Source: Taiwanofungus camphoratus
Lineage: Eukaryota; Basidiomycota; Agaricomycetes; Polyporales; Taiwanofungaceae
DNA length: 64,000 bases
Direction: 5' to 3'
Assembly: GCA_003999685.1 (NCBI GenBank)
Contig: CP021229.1
Span: 434,001-498,000, forward strand
The position numbers and the translations under genes are program-made. Of the stretch, positions 10,535 to 22,135 are shown piece by piece. The notes beneath the pieces were generated by a model that made no database searches, was not told the DNA's origin, and saw only the letters and a list, made by a program, of their open reading frames with translations. Numbering within the stretch: the first letter of the stretch is position 1; each line of letters starts with the position of its first letter.

Positions 10535-11928
10535 ATGGACTACCACAGCTCTGCCATTCCCAATATCATCGGTCATACAATAGACGGCGGTCGTCTCAGA
10601 CTCACAGACGTGCTAGGTTCGGGTTCCAATGGTGTCGTTTTTCTCGCAGTGGATACGGCATCTCCAACGATCACATATGCCGTGAAATGCATCATCAAAG
10701 CGCCCAAAGGCACCCGCAGGTACAAGCTTCAGCGACGAGAGATCCATAATCACAAATTGGCGTCCTCCCATCCGAACGTCGTCACGCTGCATCGTGTAGT
10801 TGAGGACGTTTGCTACATATTCCTCGTCATGGATTACTGTCCCGGAGGCGATTTCCTCAAGTTCCTTTCCGAACGTCGAGACATGTGCGGGAACGACGCA
10901 CTCGTCAAGATGTTCTTATTCCAGATCTTAGACGCGGTGGAGACATGCCATGAGATGGGTATCTTCCATCGGGACATCAAGCCGGAGAATATCTTATGCA
11001 GTGCGGACGGGACGCAGCTTTATCTTAGCGACTTCGGGCTGTCGACTCGTAAGCCGGATAGCCTCAGATTCGGCGCAGGAAGCTCGTATTTCATGAGCCC
11101 AGGTCGGCGCTTGCTTTCCCCCCGCTTTATCAACGCTAACGATAAGCATTTTCAGAATGTATTGGCTCTGACGTTAGGCAGAAAGCATATTCTACTAGAG
11201 CAAATGATGTGTGGGCTCTCGGTGTTATTATGGTCAATATGATCACTGGCCGGAACCCCTGGCGGAAGGCAACCATGGCCGACGAATGCTACCGCGCCTA
11301 CATACACGACCCGAATTTCCTGCAAAACATGCTGCCTATATCTTGCGATGCGAACGTCATTCTCCAGCAGGTCTTTGCCGCAAACCCGTTGTACCGCATA
11401 TCCCTCTCCCACCTACGCGCCATGATTCTGCAAATCGACACATTCTTCATGACGAGGAAAGAAATCGCCGGGGCTAATAGTCACGTGAGAAAGGCTGCGG
11501 AGACGTATTATGGAACCTCAGAATGTCTCATGCTTCATGAAAAAACGTCCCCAAAACAATCCCACGGAGCATTCACGGCGTATAGCCTTGACAAACACGC
11601 TGTTGAGATTGGTGAAAAGTCATTGCTTGTTCTGGCTCCATTCGGGCCTCCGTTCAGCGATGGCGAAGATATCTGCCGAGTTCCTCGTTCGTACCCCACC
11701 AATACGGCACTGAAGGAGACATCGGCACCATCAGATGTTGAAAGCGATGGACCGATGACGCCCGATGAATCCCCCTCCCGCTCTTTTCTGACTATTCCTA
11801 GTTTTCCGGGAGGTGCAAAGGCTGCGCGGTCGCTCGCAACGCAGGTCTCTTCGTACAGCAAGAGATCGGGTATATCACTGTCCTCTGGGTTCATTCGGCG
11901 CGCGATAGAAAAGTTGCACCTACGTTGA
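10535..11928 (+). CDS. Serine/threonine protein kinase, Ran1-like fungal group (tandem copy 1)
   Basis: Two exons, 10535-11102 and 11156-11928, separated by a 53-nt intron, encode 446 residues. A complete kinase domain runs from about residue 20 to 310. Visible elements are the glycine loop GSGSNGVVF (28-36), Lys51 in YAVK, Glu69, hinge MDYCPGGD, catalytic HRDIKPEN (145-152), DFG (166-168), a short activation segment, SPE in place of APE (188-190), DVWALG and a Gly-Arg-Asn-Pro-Trp segment. All catalytic residues are present, so it should be active. The layout (CPGGD hinge, HRDIKPENIL, FMSPE) resembles fungal Ran1/Ksp1-type kinases; this assignment is inference. The C-terminal 130 residues are Ser/Pro-rich, including a PMTPDESPS cluster also found in copy 2. 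The next gene is a paralogue with an intron at the same codon and phase. Confidence 0.92.
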
Positions 11929-12430
11929 TCTGGCCTGGGTTCTGCGGATGTCGGTTGTTGTGGGACTAATGGACGGCTGTCGTTTGCTTACCTCATTTAA
12001 TCTTAAAGGGTATGGAAATATTGCCATGTAAGATTTGGGAGTCATGTAGATTCATCTCACAGGGAGTGTTGTCATTATTGATCTAATCAATAATACCAGA
12101 GACGTTGGTGATAGTGAATCTGAGACTATGTGTGGTCGATCGAACACTACCAGTAAAGTTGAATACGTGATTTAGCTTGATATTTGCGTCTGCGGGCAAC
12201 ACGTTGAAGAAAATCATCGGATGTATTATAATCTCGACCGCCCCGGGTGTCGCGGACTTGAAAAAAAGATCCTACATAGGAATCGGTCCCCTGTGATCCC
12301 GATTCTGAATGATCATCCTCAATGAAAGCAAGAGCGCGAGCACAACGAGTTCTGCTTATTCTGGAAATACACTCAACAGTAACTTCATTGAACTATCTGT
12401 CGACCAACCTGAGTTAATGGTATATTTGTG
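11929..12430. other. Intergenic spacer between the paired kinases
   Basis: Three-prime flank of kinase 1; nothing recognised here. The palindrome array that follows starts at 12431. Confidence 0.4.
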
Positions 12431-12666
12431 GGAATTCAGGCTGTGACTGCCAGTAAGTACCTAGCAGTCACAGCCAGAATTCGGGCAAGTGATCCGGCAA
12501 CTCGGGCTGACCACGAAGCATTCACCTCCGTTGAACGGATCGGTGGTCACGCAGCGGGGAACGTTTGTTCCAGCGTTGTGCCGACTGACGATATCCGCTC
12601 AGTTAAAAAACCAGAGGGCGGAACAAACCTTGTGACGCCCTTTGGTCTTTTCACTGAGCGGATATC
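12431..12666. repeat. Array of four consecutive inverted repeats upstream of kinase 2
   Basis: Four palindromes lie head to tail. (1) Arms 12432-12450 and 12464-12482 (GAATTC then GGCTGTGACTGC and its complement, one or two mismatches). (2) Arms 12508-12514 and 12543-12549 (TGACCAC/GTGGTCA) enclosing a second perfect palindrome, TCCGTT-G-AACGGA, at 12527-12539. (3) 12558-12571, GGAAC-gttt-GTTCC. (4) Arms 12590-12620 and 12636-12666: the outer 14 bp GATATCCGCTCAGT is perfect and the inner 17 bp has about three mismatches. The array ends about 35 bp before a TATAAA box. It could be a nested or degraded MITE, a cruciform-forming element, or dyad operator sites. Confidence 0.75.
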
Positions 12667-12701
12667 ACTCATATCCGAGCTCCCCCCCACATGACGATAC
12701 G

Positions 12702-12707
12702 TATAAA
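12702..12707 (+). promoter_or_regulatory. TATA box of kinase 2
   Basis: TATAAA lies 109 bp before the kinase 2 start codon and immediately downstream of the palindrome array. The spacing is reasonable for a fungal promoter with a 5' UTR of about 80 nt. Confidence 0.5.
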
Positions 12708-12815
12708 TTTCCGCGAAGACAATGCGATAGCCGACACTTTCTCTTCTCCTTTGGACTTGCAGGTCAAGTCACCAGCCTTTTAATCGACTCTTCATTTCCT
12801 TGATTTATTGTCATC

Positions 12816-14224
12816 ATGGCACCGCGTAAGGCTGCCCTTCTTTCCTCTCTTATACCCAACATGTCCAATAAGACTCTGGATCATGGCCGTCTCAGGTTCA
12901 AAGAGTTGCTCGGCGAGGGTGGTTACGGAGTGGTTTATCGAGCTGTAGATGAAACGTCTGCATCTTCTTCGTCCAATCCTTCTCCGAAGGAGTATGCCAT
13001 CAAGATAATTGTGAAGGCAGGCCCTGACACGCGAAGATGGCGCTGCCAGCGACGAGAGATTGCAGTACATAAGGCCTTATCGAACCATCCAAATATCCTC
13101 ACTCTGCACCAAGTCATTGAAGATGACTGGTTTATATACCTGGTCCTGGACTATTGCCCTGGCGGCGATCTGTTCGGCGCCGTCGTCGAGCGGCATATGT
13201 ATTGCGGAAATGACGAGTTGGTGAAGAAGGTCTTCGTACAGATCCTCGATGCCGTACACTTTTGTCACGAACAGGGAATATTTCACCGTGATCTCAAGCC
13301 TGACAATATTCTCTGCAACAAGGACGGCACGGAGGTTGTGCTGGGTGACTTCGGGATGGCCACGGATGACTCAATAAGCGAAACCTATGGCTGCGGCAGC
13401 TCGTTCTATATGAGTCCAGGTTAGTGTTACCGAGCACTTGTAGCTCACGGGGCTGACTCTTCACCTCAGAATGCATCGGAGAGGAGTTTCATTTTAGGCC
13501 GTACTCCAACAAAGAGACCGATATCTGGGCACTCGGGATCACTCTCACCAATATGATTGCTGGTCGCAATCCGTGGAATTACGCCACGACTGATGATCAA
13601 TGTTTCCTCCGGTTCATGGCCAATCCCGAATACCTTCGCGAGATGCTTCCTATATCCAAGAGTGCGAATAACGTTCTAAGGCGCATGCTCACATTCGATG
13701 CTCGAACTCGCATTTCTATTCCTGAGCTTCGCGAGGAGATCCTTAACATCGACACATTCTTCATGACTCAAGAAGATATAGCCAAGGGTAACAAATTTGT
13801 CAAAATCGCAGCGGCAACGTACGCTGCACCCACCTCTCCCCTCTTCTACCCAAGCGATATTGGTGCACTTTGTGACGACGATTATCTGGGACGCGACCTC
13901 TACGCGGATGAACTACGCAGGTCTTCTCGCTCCATCCTTTGCGCCGTCTGCATAGAGGACCGCCCGAACAATTTTGTCATTGTGGATGCATTTGGCACGC
14001 GCTGTAGTACATCCCTCGGATCCCACTCGAGTTCCGGAGATGAAAGCGAAGGCCCAATCACGCCGGAGACGCATGCGCAGGACTCCGTCTCTTTAGTCGA
14101 GGTTCCCGATATGCTAGAGGGTGAGGATATGGGCATTTCGGTGGTGCCAGTCGCGGGGAAAGACAAGCTGCCCGCATCGTCTGTCAATATGCTGGTGGAA
14201 CCGCTCGAGCAGGTTGTACTTTGA
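12816..14224 (+). CDS. Serine/threonine protein kinase, Ran1-like fungal group (tandem copy 2)
   Basis: Exons 12816-13419 and 13470-14224 (50-nt intron) encode 452 residues. The kinase domain shows GEGGYGVVY (33-41), Lys63 in YAIK, Glu81, the CPGGD hinge, HRDLKPDN (157-164), DFG (178-180), MSPE, DIWALG and RNPW, so it is complete and predicted active. The intron interrupts the SPE codon in the same phase as in the upstream kinase, and the two share long blocks (for example QRREI, CHEQGIFHRD versus CHEMGIFHRD, IDTFFMT), proving tandem duplication. Copy 2 carries a Ser/Asn/Pro insertion between beta-2 and beta-3 (residues 47-58). The C-terminal tail is acidic and Ser-rich. An in-frame ATG at 12861 (MSNKTL) is an alternative start close to the homologous start region of copy 1. 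Confidence 0.93.
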
Positions 14225-14476
14225 CGCATAGATTCTGTATCATAGTCAATACAATAGAACTTTGTTTACAAAAATTGACTTGTGCGGTCGATCTGAATCG
14301 AAACATCTGGTCCCAGATGAAATACGCCTGAGGTAATTTTGCTTGGGAAAAATACGCAACAGGACTATTGCTAGACAGCAGGAAACAGTCTCCAGGACAT
14401 CGATTGTTCAAGAAATCCAAAAGTACAATAATTTAGCGAGACAAATGCTGGTACAAGCACTTACGAAGAGTAGGAG

Positions 14477-17439
14477 CTACGAAGCCTCAATTGTCCGTCT
14501 CGCTTCTGAAGCCCTCTCTTTGAACTGCGCGATTCTTCTCACCGCATCTCCTTTAAATTGTTGGTACTGTAGTTCGATCTCTCGCCTAATGTATTGCTCA
14601 ACCGTCATTGCACTCTCCTCTTCCGTCAAGGATGTGAGCTTCTGGATGGGGAACAGCGCCATGTAGGGCTGGAATGATTCCAGTGAATCTGCATCGCCTA
14701 TGTCCATAGAATCTCCTCCCGGATCATCTGAAGATGCAGCATCGGCAGGAATGGCGTGAGCTTCCGCAATAGATCGAGGAGCCGGAGGAACCATTAGAGG
14801 AATATCGGCACCGTTGGCGGCTGCAGTGGGAGGCAGGTCCACATCCATTTCAATATTGGGAGCATCAGATTCTTGAGCGCTTGCCATCAGTGCATCACGG
14901 ACTGTCCTGGTCTTGGACTGAACGACAACCTCTACTTGCATCTTTTCTGCCTTCTTAGGTACAGATGTGCCTGCAGCGGTCCACGAAGTCGCCGGCTCTA
15001 CTTGCCTGACAGTCTTTTTGACCTCGCGAGATGCACGAGATGGGCCAATGGGGGTGTCTTCATCCTCTTCGCCGTCAGATGGAACCTCGATGACTTTCAG
15101 CTTCTCCCTCCCCATCTGGCCACTTCTGGACGACGCGTCTGTCGCACTGCTGCTAGCTCGCGAAGGAGGTGTGACTCTGGTTCTTCCACTGGTTCGAGCG
15201 TTTTTGGACGTACGGCTCGGGCCCACCTCCGACGTTGTTGAACGACCTGAGCCTGTAAGCCCACTGTCTCGAGTAATGCTCGGGGCTCGATCTGCCATAT
15301 GCACATCCACACCTGCACTACTATTACGTGACAATGTGGAGCCGTGGCAAGCCTGGAAACTGTCAGGATCCTTCATCTGTGTATTTGATTGATGCTCTGG
15401 CAACTTCTTGTTGGAGTGAGGCACCATATCCTGAGGAAGCGGGTCTGACCGATATTCGTCGTCCATGTCTATAGGTTCCGCTTCCGCTGGCAACTCTGCT
15501 GTGGCATATCCTGCATCGGACGTCGACGAAACTCTCTTCCGAGATTTGTCCTTTCCTGAACCTTTCAGAGCAGACGTGTGTGTGGCCGAACTCGCAGCTT
15601 TTGCCCTGGCCTTGACAGTATTCGCACTCTCGTATTCCTCCCGATCCTCGGCGGGTTCCTGAGTCGTAATGGTCTCCTCTTCACTGTTGGTTTCACTCCG
15701 TAACACCTTCTTGCCTTTGGTGTGAGAAATCTTTTTGTGCTTAGTGTCCACGCTGGCTTTGGTTGAAGGTTCGGGAAGGTCAGGCGAGAGCTCAGAATCC
15801 TCGCCTTTTACTTTCTTCATTTTCTTCTTGCTGCCTTTAGCTGTTCCCTCTGCCGAATGTGCATGAATGGCCTCTTCGTCATGCGTCTCTTTCGATTTCG
15901 AGTGCTTTGTCTTGCGCTGAGACAATTTAGAGGACGAGGGTATTGGTACATCTGACTCTGAGTCCAGATTGGCATGAGACCGAGTGCGAGCGTGTGGCTT
16001 CCTGACGGGCATAGGCTCAGGCTCGATGTTCGCATCCTCCACGATAACTTCTTTCTCCACGGCTTCCGGCTTCTTGGCCTTCGGAGGACGACCTCTCTTC
16101 GGCTTCTCCTTCTGTACTACCACCTCAGGCTCTGTTTCTGCTTCCTCCTGTGCGCCGTGTTGCTCTGCGCCTTCCTCCTCTTCTTCGATAACATGTATCC
16201 CGCGCTTCGCCTTGATTGGCGGTTTCCGTTTCGTCTTCGACACCCTCTTCCCAGCATCACTTTCACCCTCTGTGTCTTCCACCTCAGAGCCCGCTGTGGT
16301 CTTGCTAGCCGGAGTCTTTACGTTGACGCCAGTTCCCCGCGTCGATCTCCTCGAACCAGGAGTCTTCGTGCTTGTCGAAGACGCCCTACTGCCAGTACTT
16401 CGCACTGACTTTGAAGTCCTGCCATTTGTGCCTGTTGCCAAAGCAGAGGTCGGGGCCAGTTCGTCATCTGAGCCTACTGACATTGGCTGCTCTTCATCGG
16501 TCTTACTCCGAACCTGCGACACAGAGCGCGAAGGAGGCTTCGATGAGGCTTTCGATGGGGGCGGTCGAGAAGTGGACTTGCCAAGCGACCGCGCTGATGA
16601 TGCCCTGAAAAAAGCACATGGCATACCCGATTTCTTCTGGCGCTTTAGGTGCTCTTCCCTGTGGATTTACATTGAATTACAAGGTATGCGTAGCACAGTG
16701 ACAGGACGCACGTGGGGTCGTCATCTTCGTCCCATCCGCTCAAAGACAAATTACAGTACAGACAGGTAGCAGTGTCATCGCCCGAGGATTGCGGTGTGTA
16801 CACGAACCCGGCTTTGGCCATCTGAAATGTGTCAGTCAGGCTATCATATTTGCATAGACACAATTTCGCACCTTCTTGGAATTGGCGCCATGCCCCCTCA
16901 CCGAGTCATGGGGCCAAGACTTATTAGCGGCGAAGGTGTCTAATCGGGCCTTTTCCATTGCTTTGGAGGTGGGTAGACGCGCTGGATCCGAGAATTCGTA
17001 GCTACAAAACCATCAATTAAAAAAGAGACACATTGAAGGGAAAAAACGCGTACTTTCCGCTTTCGTCAAGGTCATCAATCAGCCCGCATCTGACGACCGC
17101 CCAAGCGCAGGTATTCCGGCATTTTGTCCAGTGGATCTCGAACGGGTCATCGTCTTCATCCCAGTCGCTAAGTTCTTTCCCGCACATGAAACATGTGACG
17201 TTATCTCTGTCGTCTGCGCTCGGGTCGTAATAAAAGCCTGCTTCTGCGAGAGTGTTGGGTGTAGCTCTATACGTCGAAGGGTGCGGCCATTTGAATGCAG
17301 AAGTAGACCTGGACAGAGATTGTTTCGTGCGTTTGGATTTCGAGAAAGAGTCCAATCTAGCTTTCAGTGACTCCATCGTCGCTTCGTGCTTTGGAACTGG
17401 GTTAGACGTTGACGACAGTGGAACGCGTTCAAAGGCCAC
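14477..17439 (-). CDS. BIR1: BIR-domain chromosomal passenger protein (survivin/Bir1 homologue)
   Basis: Bir1/survivin targets the Aurora-INCENP chromosomal passenger complex to centromeres and is needed for chromosome segregation. Four exons join in frame: 17439-17054, 17001-16872, 16821-16712 and 16658-14477, giving 935 residues. Two BIR zinc modules are visible: the first has Cys83, Cys86, His103 and Cys111; the second has Cys192, Cys195, His212 and Cys223 with an unusually long His-Cys spacing. Each has the GWDEDDDP or DWDEDDDP signature. A long Ser/Lys/Glu-rich disordered middle carries an AT-hook-like KRGRPPKAKK. The last 50 residues (TVEQYIRREIELQYQQFKGD and the following helix) look like the helix that bundles with INCENP and Borealin-type partners. 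The architecture (two BIRs plus long tail) is that of fungal Bir1 rather than single-BIR animal survivin. Head-to-head with WAPL. Confidence 0.95.
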
Positions 17440-17564
17440 TGTGACATGACTTGTCTGTGACGGACGCGGCTAATCCTGTCATACATCCGGTAACAATACC
17501 GTGACAGCACTTATCAACTCAATTGTATCTTCTATCTGACGAGTGTACTTTGGAATCTGGCAGC
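17440..17564. promoter_or_regulatory. Compact shared promoter of BIR1 (left) and WAPL (right)
   Basis: Only 125 bp separate the two divergent start codons, so both 5' UTRs and both promoters must fit in or overlap this interval. No TATA box is evident on either side. The arrangement predicts co-expression of two mitotic chromosome factors. Confidence 0.7.
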
Positions 17565-20500
17565 ATGAAACACACATATAGTCGTAAGGCCGCGAAACGA
17601 CGCAAGCATATTCCTGGTGATCAGCCAGATGAAACCTTGCAGACAGAAACAAGTCCTGATCGGCCGCGAAAACGCCAGAAGATAGAGGTAGAAGTGGTCC
17701 TGCCCGCTACCCCTAGTCCTTCACGACGAGTTCATAATGGTGATTCAGCTAGGCCCAGGGGTAATGACGTGGATTTTCGACGCAACACTGACCGTTCCAG
17801 TGAGTTTGCAATCTCGATAACCATGATATATTCACAGTTGCATCGAGTCACGAGTTGTATTGTATCGTTGCTTTGACCCTGCACCTTTCCTCCCTCGATG
17901 TTACCGCGCGTTTCAACCTCATGGATATGTGGGACTGAGTATACCTACAGGATACGTGCATTCTCGTATGTATCCTGTTACAGACAGTTTCATGTCTCGC
18001 GCGTCCTGTGTTCTAGGGCATGACCCAACTGGGCTGTGTGGCAGACATTAGTTGTAGTAACACTAAAATCTCTGCTACCTTGATGTTCTTCGTCACTGAC
18101 CTCGTTTTAAGCCCTTAGGACTGTTACCCCTAGAACGCCCTCCCCTCGTAGGATAGCAACATCCCCCACGCCTTCGCCGTCCAAAGTCAGGGTAACCTAC
18201 TTATCTCGTACACCGTCTCGGTCACATGAGTCTTTCGAAGTTCCCGCCACGCCGTCACCCAAACCTCTCGTGCGTTCAGATACATTACCAGTTGTCTCAA
18301 GCACGAATTCGCCAGCTTCTCCATCGCCGAAGAAACCTGCAAAGGATCTCTCGGACCTATTCGATTTCTCGCGCTCCTCCAAAGGTTCTGGTACAGGTGT
18401 CATACTGCCAAAGGCCCCTGCCAGCGTGGCTAAGCGAATGCTTCGTCGTACCCATACTGAATCGAGCATGAATGGCGCTAGCGGAAGCAGTTCATTTGAA
18501 AGTATTGATGACCCATCTCGTTCCAACCAACTCGCCTCTCCTAAACTAGCAAAAGTACCATCAGAGTCAGTCATTGACTTAACGAATGACCTGTCCTCTT
18601 CGCGAAGCCATTCCATCTCTCCACCTAAACCACAATCTCTCGATGATGTTTCTTCTCCCCCCGTTTCCACTTCTGCGCGCCCATCGCTAACAGCGAACAA
18701 CGTCCGAACATACGCTGGCAAATCACGTTCATTCCTCGTTGCCCTACCTACTGCACAGCTCGAAGGGCTGTCTCGCAGCAATTCTCAATCTCTTCTCGTC
18801 GATGAGGACGACTTGCATGTGAATAGTCAGGCAGATGACTTCGAAATTCGCGAGTCTTATACTGACTTGCGTACGCGATGGGGTGTTGATAACTCTGAGG
18901 ACGATCCCCGCCCACCGTCACCTGTAACTGCGTCTCCGGGGGAGAAGAGTAAGCAGAAGGGAAAGGGAAAGCAAGCGGAAACATTGCCAGTGGTCTTACC
19001 AAATGGCATGCTGAATGACTTGAAAAGTATCACGGAATTGAGGAGCAAAGGTGAGACAAGGCGATTCCTGGATGAGGTCGGCTATTTGTTCGAAGGCTTG
19101 GACGCCAAGGGTGCTGTCAGTGTCAGGAGAGGAAGGTGCGATGCTTGCATGCCGGTTGCATATCTGCTTGTCATTGAAACATACTTGTTGTACTGTACAA
19201 TTTGTGTCTGTAGTGCTCTCGAGATGGTCACAAAGGTCTGCGATCCTGATTTTGCCCGGAAAGCCAAAGCTGCAGACTTTCTGGGCCGTGCATGGGACGT
19301 TCTTCGCGAAGCAGGCGCAGGAGCCGGGGACAAGGCAAGCGTCTGACAATGCCCTCACCTCTCTGTGGTTACCTCTCATCCTGTCAGTTTCTCCCATAGG
19401 TTTTGGATACGGTACTTGTCTTCTTTGCAGCGCTGGTAGCAAGAGATCCACGCGACCTTACCGATCTTGCTACGAGGTCAGACTTCGCGTCTAATTTGTA
19501 CCACATGTTGGCTTCTCTGGAACGTGAGAATGACCCACTATGGCTGATCTCATGCACTTTGAGCGACGCCGAGCTGAGAAGGGCAGGCATACCCAAAGTG
19601 GAAAAGACTCTTGTGGGTAGTCTTAGGGTCAATTTGAGCGACATGAGAGATCTGATAGCTTGAATGGGTAGTTGACCAACTTGCAGAGGCTCATACGCAA
19701 GAAATCAGGTCTTCTCGAAGATGGTGATATTGTGCGTCTGCAATGCATTCTCTTAATTTATATACACCATGACTTCCTGAACAGATATCAAATCGCTTGC
19801 TCATATCCCTTACCTTGACTGCTCTGCCGCCTCCTTTCCATAAACACCAACACATATCATCGTTGCTGACAAGTTTCACTTTGGAACTTGGACCATTGTC
19901 GTCTCGTTTGTCAGCTTATACCTCTGGATTGTCTCTTCTTCCGTCTCTTTCGTCTGCTTCTTCTTTGGACAGCATATCGTTCTCCCACGTCGACAATTGC
20001 CTTCGCCTTCTTGATTCTTTCCTGTTAGGCTGTTGGGCAGACGCTGAGGCGGAAGAGTTACCCGACTCACGAAGGCTTAATGCGGAGCGTGAAGAGGGCC
20101 TGGGCGATGCCCTCATGGCGTTATGTACTGCTTGCGGTGTGATATCTCGTGATACCCAATATCAGAAACAAAGTCCCACCGGTGATTCTTCCTGTCATCT
20201 CCATTGTACCTCGGATTGACAGACATCGCTCACAGCCAACCGATGCATAGAATCTGTGCTTCGGGTCCTCATCAATCTTACACACGATGATCTCGAGTGG
20301 TGTCAGGCAGTGCTAGGCGAGCAGTCCTCCCTTCTGGTCATCATGCGACTTATTGTGATCTCACACCGACAACGTGCTATCAAATGTGAGGACGAGGACG
20401 AGTTACAAGCAACTGATATCGGAGATGGAGTGGCGTCTTCTCTGGATCGGATGTGCCTTGCGCTTGGGGTCCTGACCAACCTTGTGCAAGTGTCTCACGA

Positions 20501-21062
20501 AGCCAAGGAGAGAACGAGGGAGACTCGTAAGTCAAGTATTTGTCCCCTTGACACCGTGTGGTCTCATTAGTACTGTGCAGTAATAGACTTCGATTGCAAG
20601 GGCAGGCGTGCATGTATCAGAGCCTGCTGTTGTCCTTCTCGTATCAGTGCTCTTGAGTGCCTTGCACTCGTCTACTTGCAGCGCTGCACGTCAGACAACG
20701 AACTCGACCTCGTTATCCGTGGCCACATGGCGATTCTCTTCGGCCTACTCATGCGTGGATGTCCAGACAACCAACTAGTTCTGCTCGGCGCTTTGCCGGG
20801 ATCATCAGACAAGCGGAAGCTCAATACGCTCATTGAGCATGCACGCGACTTCACTCAATTTTACGTTGAGTTTACCAAGAAAGTGTCTGCAGTTGTGAAT
20901 AGTCAGTCGCGGGGCGACGACAAAGATTATGGTATGGAGGCGCGGACCCTGGGAGTAAATATTGATGGTAGTATGGAGAGGGTATTGCGGGATGCGAATG
21001 GGGAGACCGTGGCACGGGAAGTCATTTCATTCCTAGAAGGTCTGAGAGATAACGGCCCATAG
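17565..21062 (+). CDS. WAPL: WAPL-domain cohesin release factor
   Basis: WAPL opens the cohesin ring and removes it from chromatin. Eight exons join in frame: 17565-17799, 18112-19135, 19214-19334, 19400-19612, 19687-19731, 19785-20181, 20236-20526 and 20587-21062, giving about 933 residues. The N-terminus MKHTYSRKAAKRRKH is basic, followed by a long Ser/Pro-rich region. The WAPL helical-repeat domain starts near ELRSKGETRRFLDEVGYLFEGLD and continues through SALEMVTKVCDPDFARKAKA, the LINLTHDDLEW block and RGHMAILFGLLMRGCPDNQ. The intron after 19334 appears to use a GC donor (AAG|GCAAGC); a GT donor six bases later (after 19340) also keeps frame and adds two residues. Intron 1 is long (312 nt) for this genome, so a skipped or alternative exon is possible. 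The start was chosen as the first ATG after the bidirectional promoter. Confidence 0.92.
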
Positions 21063-22135
21063 TGAACAAGTACTGGACACATAACGTAAGGGGCCTCCGT
21101 GCGTAAACCCTTCGACGTCGACTTCCCGGAATGAAAACGATGGGCAAAAGTCTCCCTTCACAGGCTGGTATATGTATAATGTAGATTACCTTCCTATGCC
21201 TGTCCAGCCCAGTGCTTTTCAATGTCGTAGACAGAGCTTTAACGATGTGATCACTGCGAACCTGTATACGTTGCTCCCAGAGGTGTCTTCCTGCATCCCC
21301 TGTATGATGCTACCAGTGCTGTTAAAGTCACTCCACAATCGCAAAATAGCAGGATGGGTGAGATGATAAGATACCGTTCCATTATAATCATCGAATAGCA
21401 TTAGACAAGCATCACGAATATATCAAAGCCTTGAGGAGACCGGAGACAGCAGACAGTTGTTTTTGGTGAGAAGGTGTCGGCAGACTATGCTTATTCTTGC
21501 TACCACCGTTGGAAGCCTGTTCAGATTTCGTTGCTTTACTTTGACTCCCAGGTGGTTCGTTGGCCAGCATTGTCTCTGTCAGCTTTGCTCGTCAGTCTCC
21601 CCAGGCAGACTAGATACTTCCTTCAGCCTTCGTGATTCAGGATATCCGTATGCAGTTGAATTGACTTCACAGCTGGTCAGATGTAAGAACGCAGAGATTG
21701 TGAAAAATCACGCATTGCCGGAAGTGATAGCATGTTTGGGTCTGTACATTAATCGGTTAAGACGTCAGACAGAGTGTTGTGTGCGCAACTAATACTGACC
21801 CAACAAATCCAAAACCAACGATGCGTAAGAGAAACGGTCAAAAGCCGTGAGTATGAACTGCGCATTCCGGGCCAAGGTGCCGTAAAGTCCAAGTCATTCA
21901 AATTTACAAATTAGTGTATGTCTTTACAAGGTTGTAGCAAATGTATTTCGAGCCAGAATCTAGCCTGCGAATGCAATTGTGCCAACATGAACTTTACTGA
22001 GGCATCATGTGACCGTGTCGCGACGCGTTTTCCTTCCCACGCTTGTTTGCGCTTGGGATCAACTTGCGTTCATCTTCAACTACGACCAAGACCACGATCA
22101 CGACCAAAACGACGACGACGGCGACGACCAAAACG
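21063..22135. other. Intergenic region between WAPL and the RING-RRM gene
   Basis: No gene seen. The last 60 bp (22081-22135) before the next start codon is a low-complexity run of ACGACC/ACGACG units containing two copies of CGACCAAAACGA, probably 5' UTR of the next gene. Confidence 0.4.

Noticed and set aside
22043-22135. Start of the RING-RRM gene at an upstream Thr-rich in-frame extension
   Set aside because: That extension has no ATG and is a low-complexity ACGACC/ACGACG run; the first ATG is at 22136.
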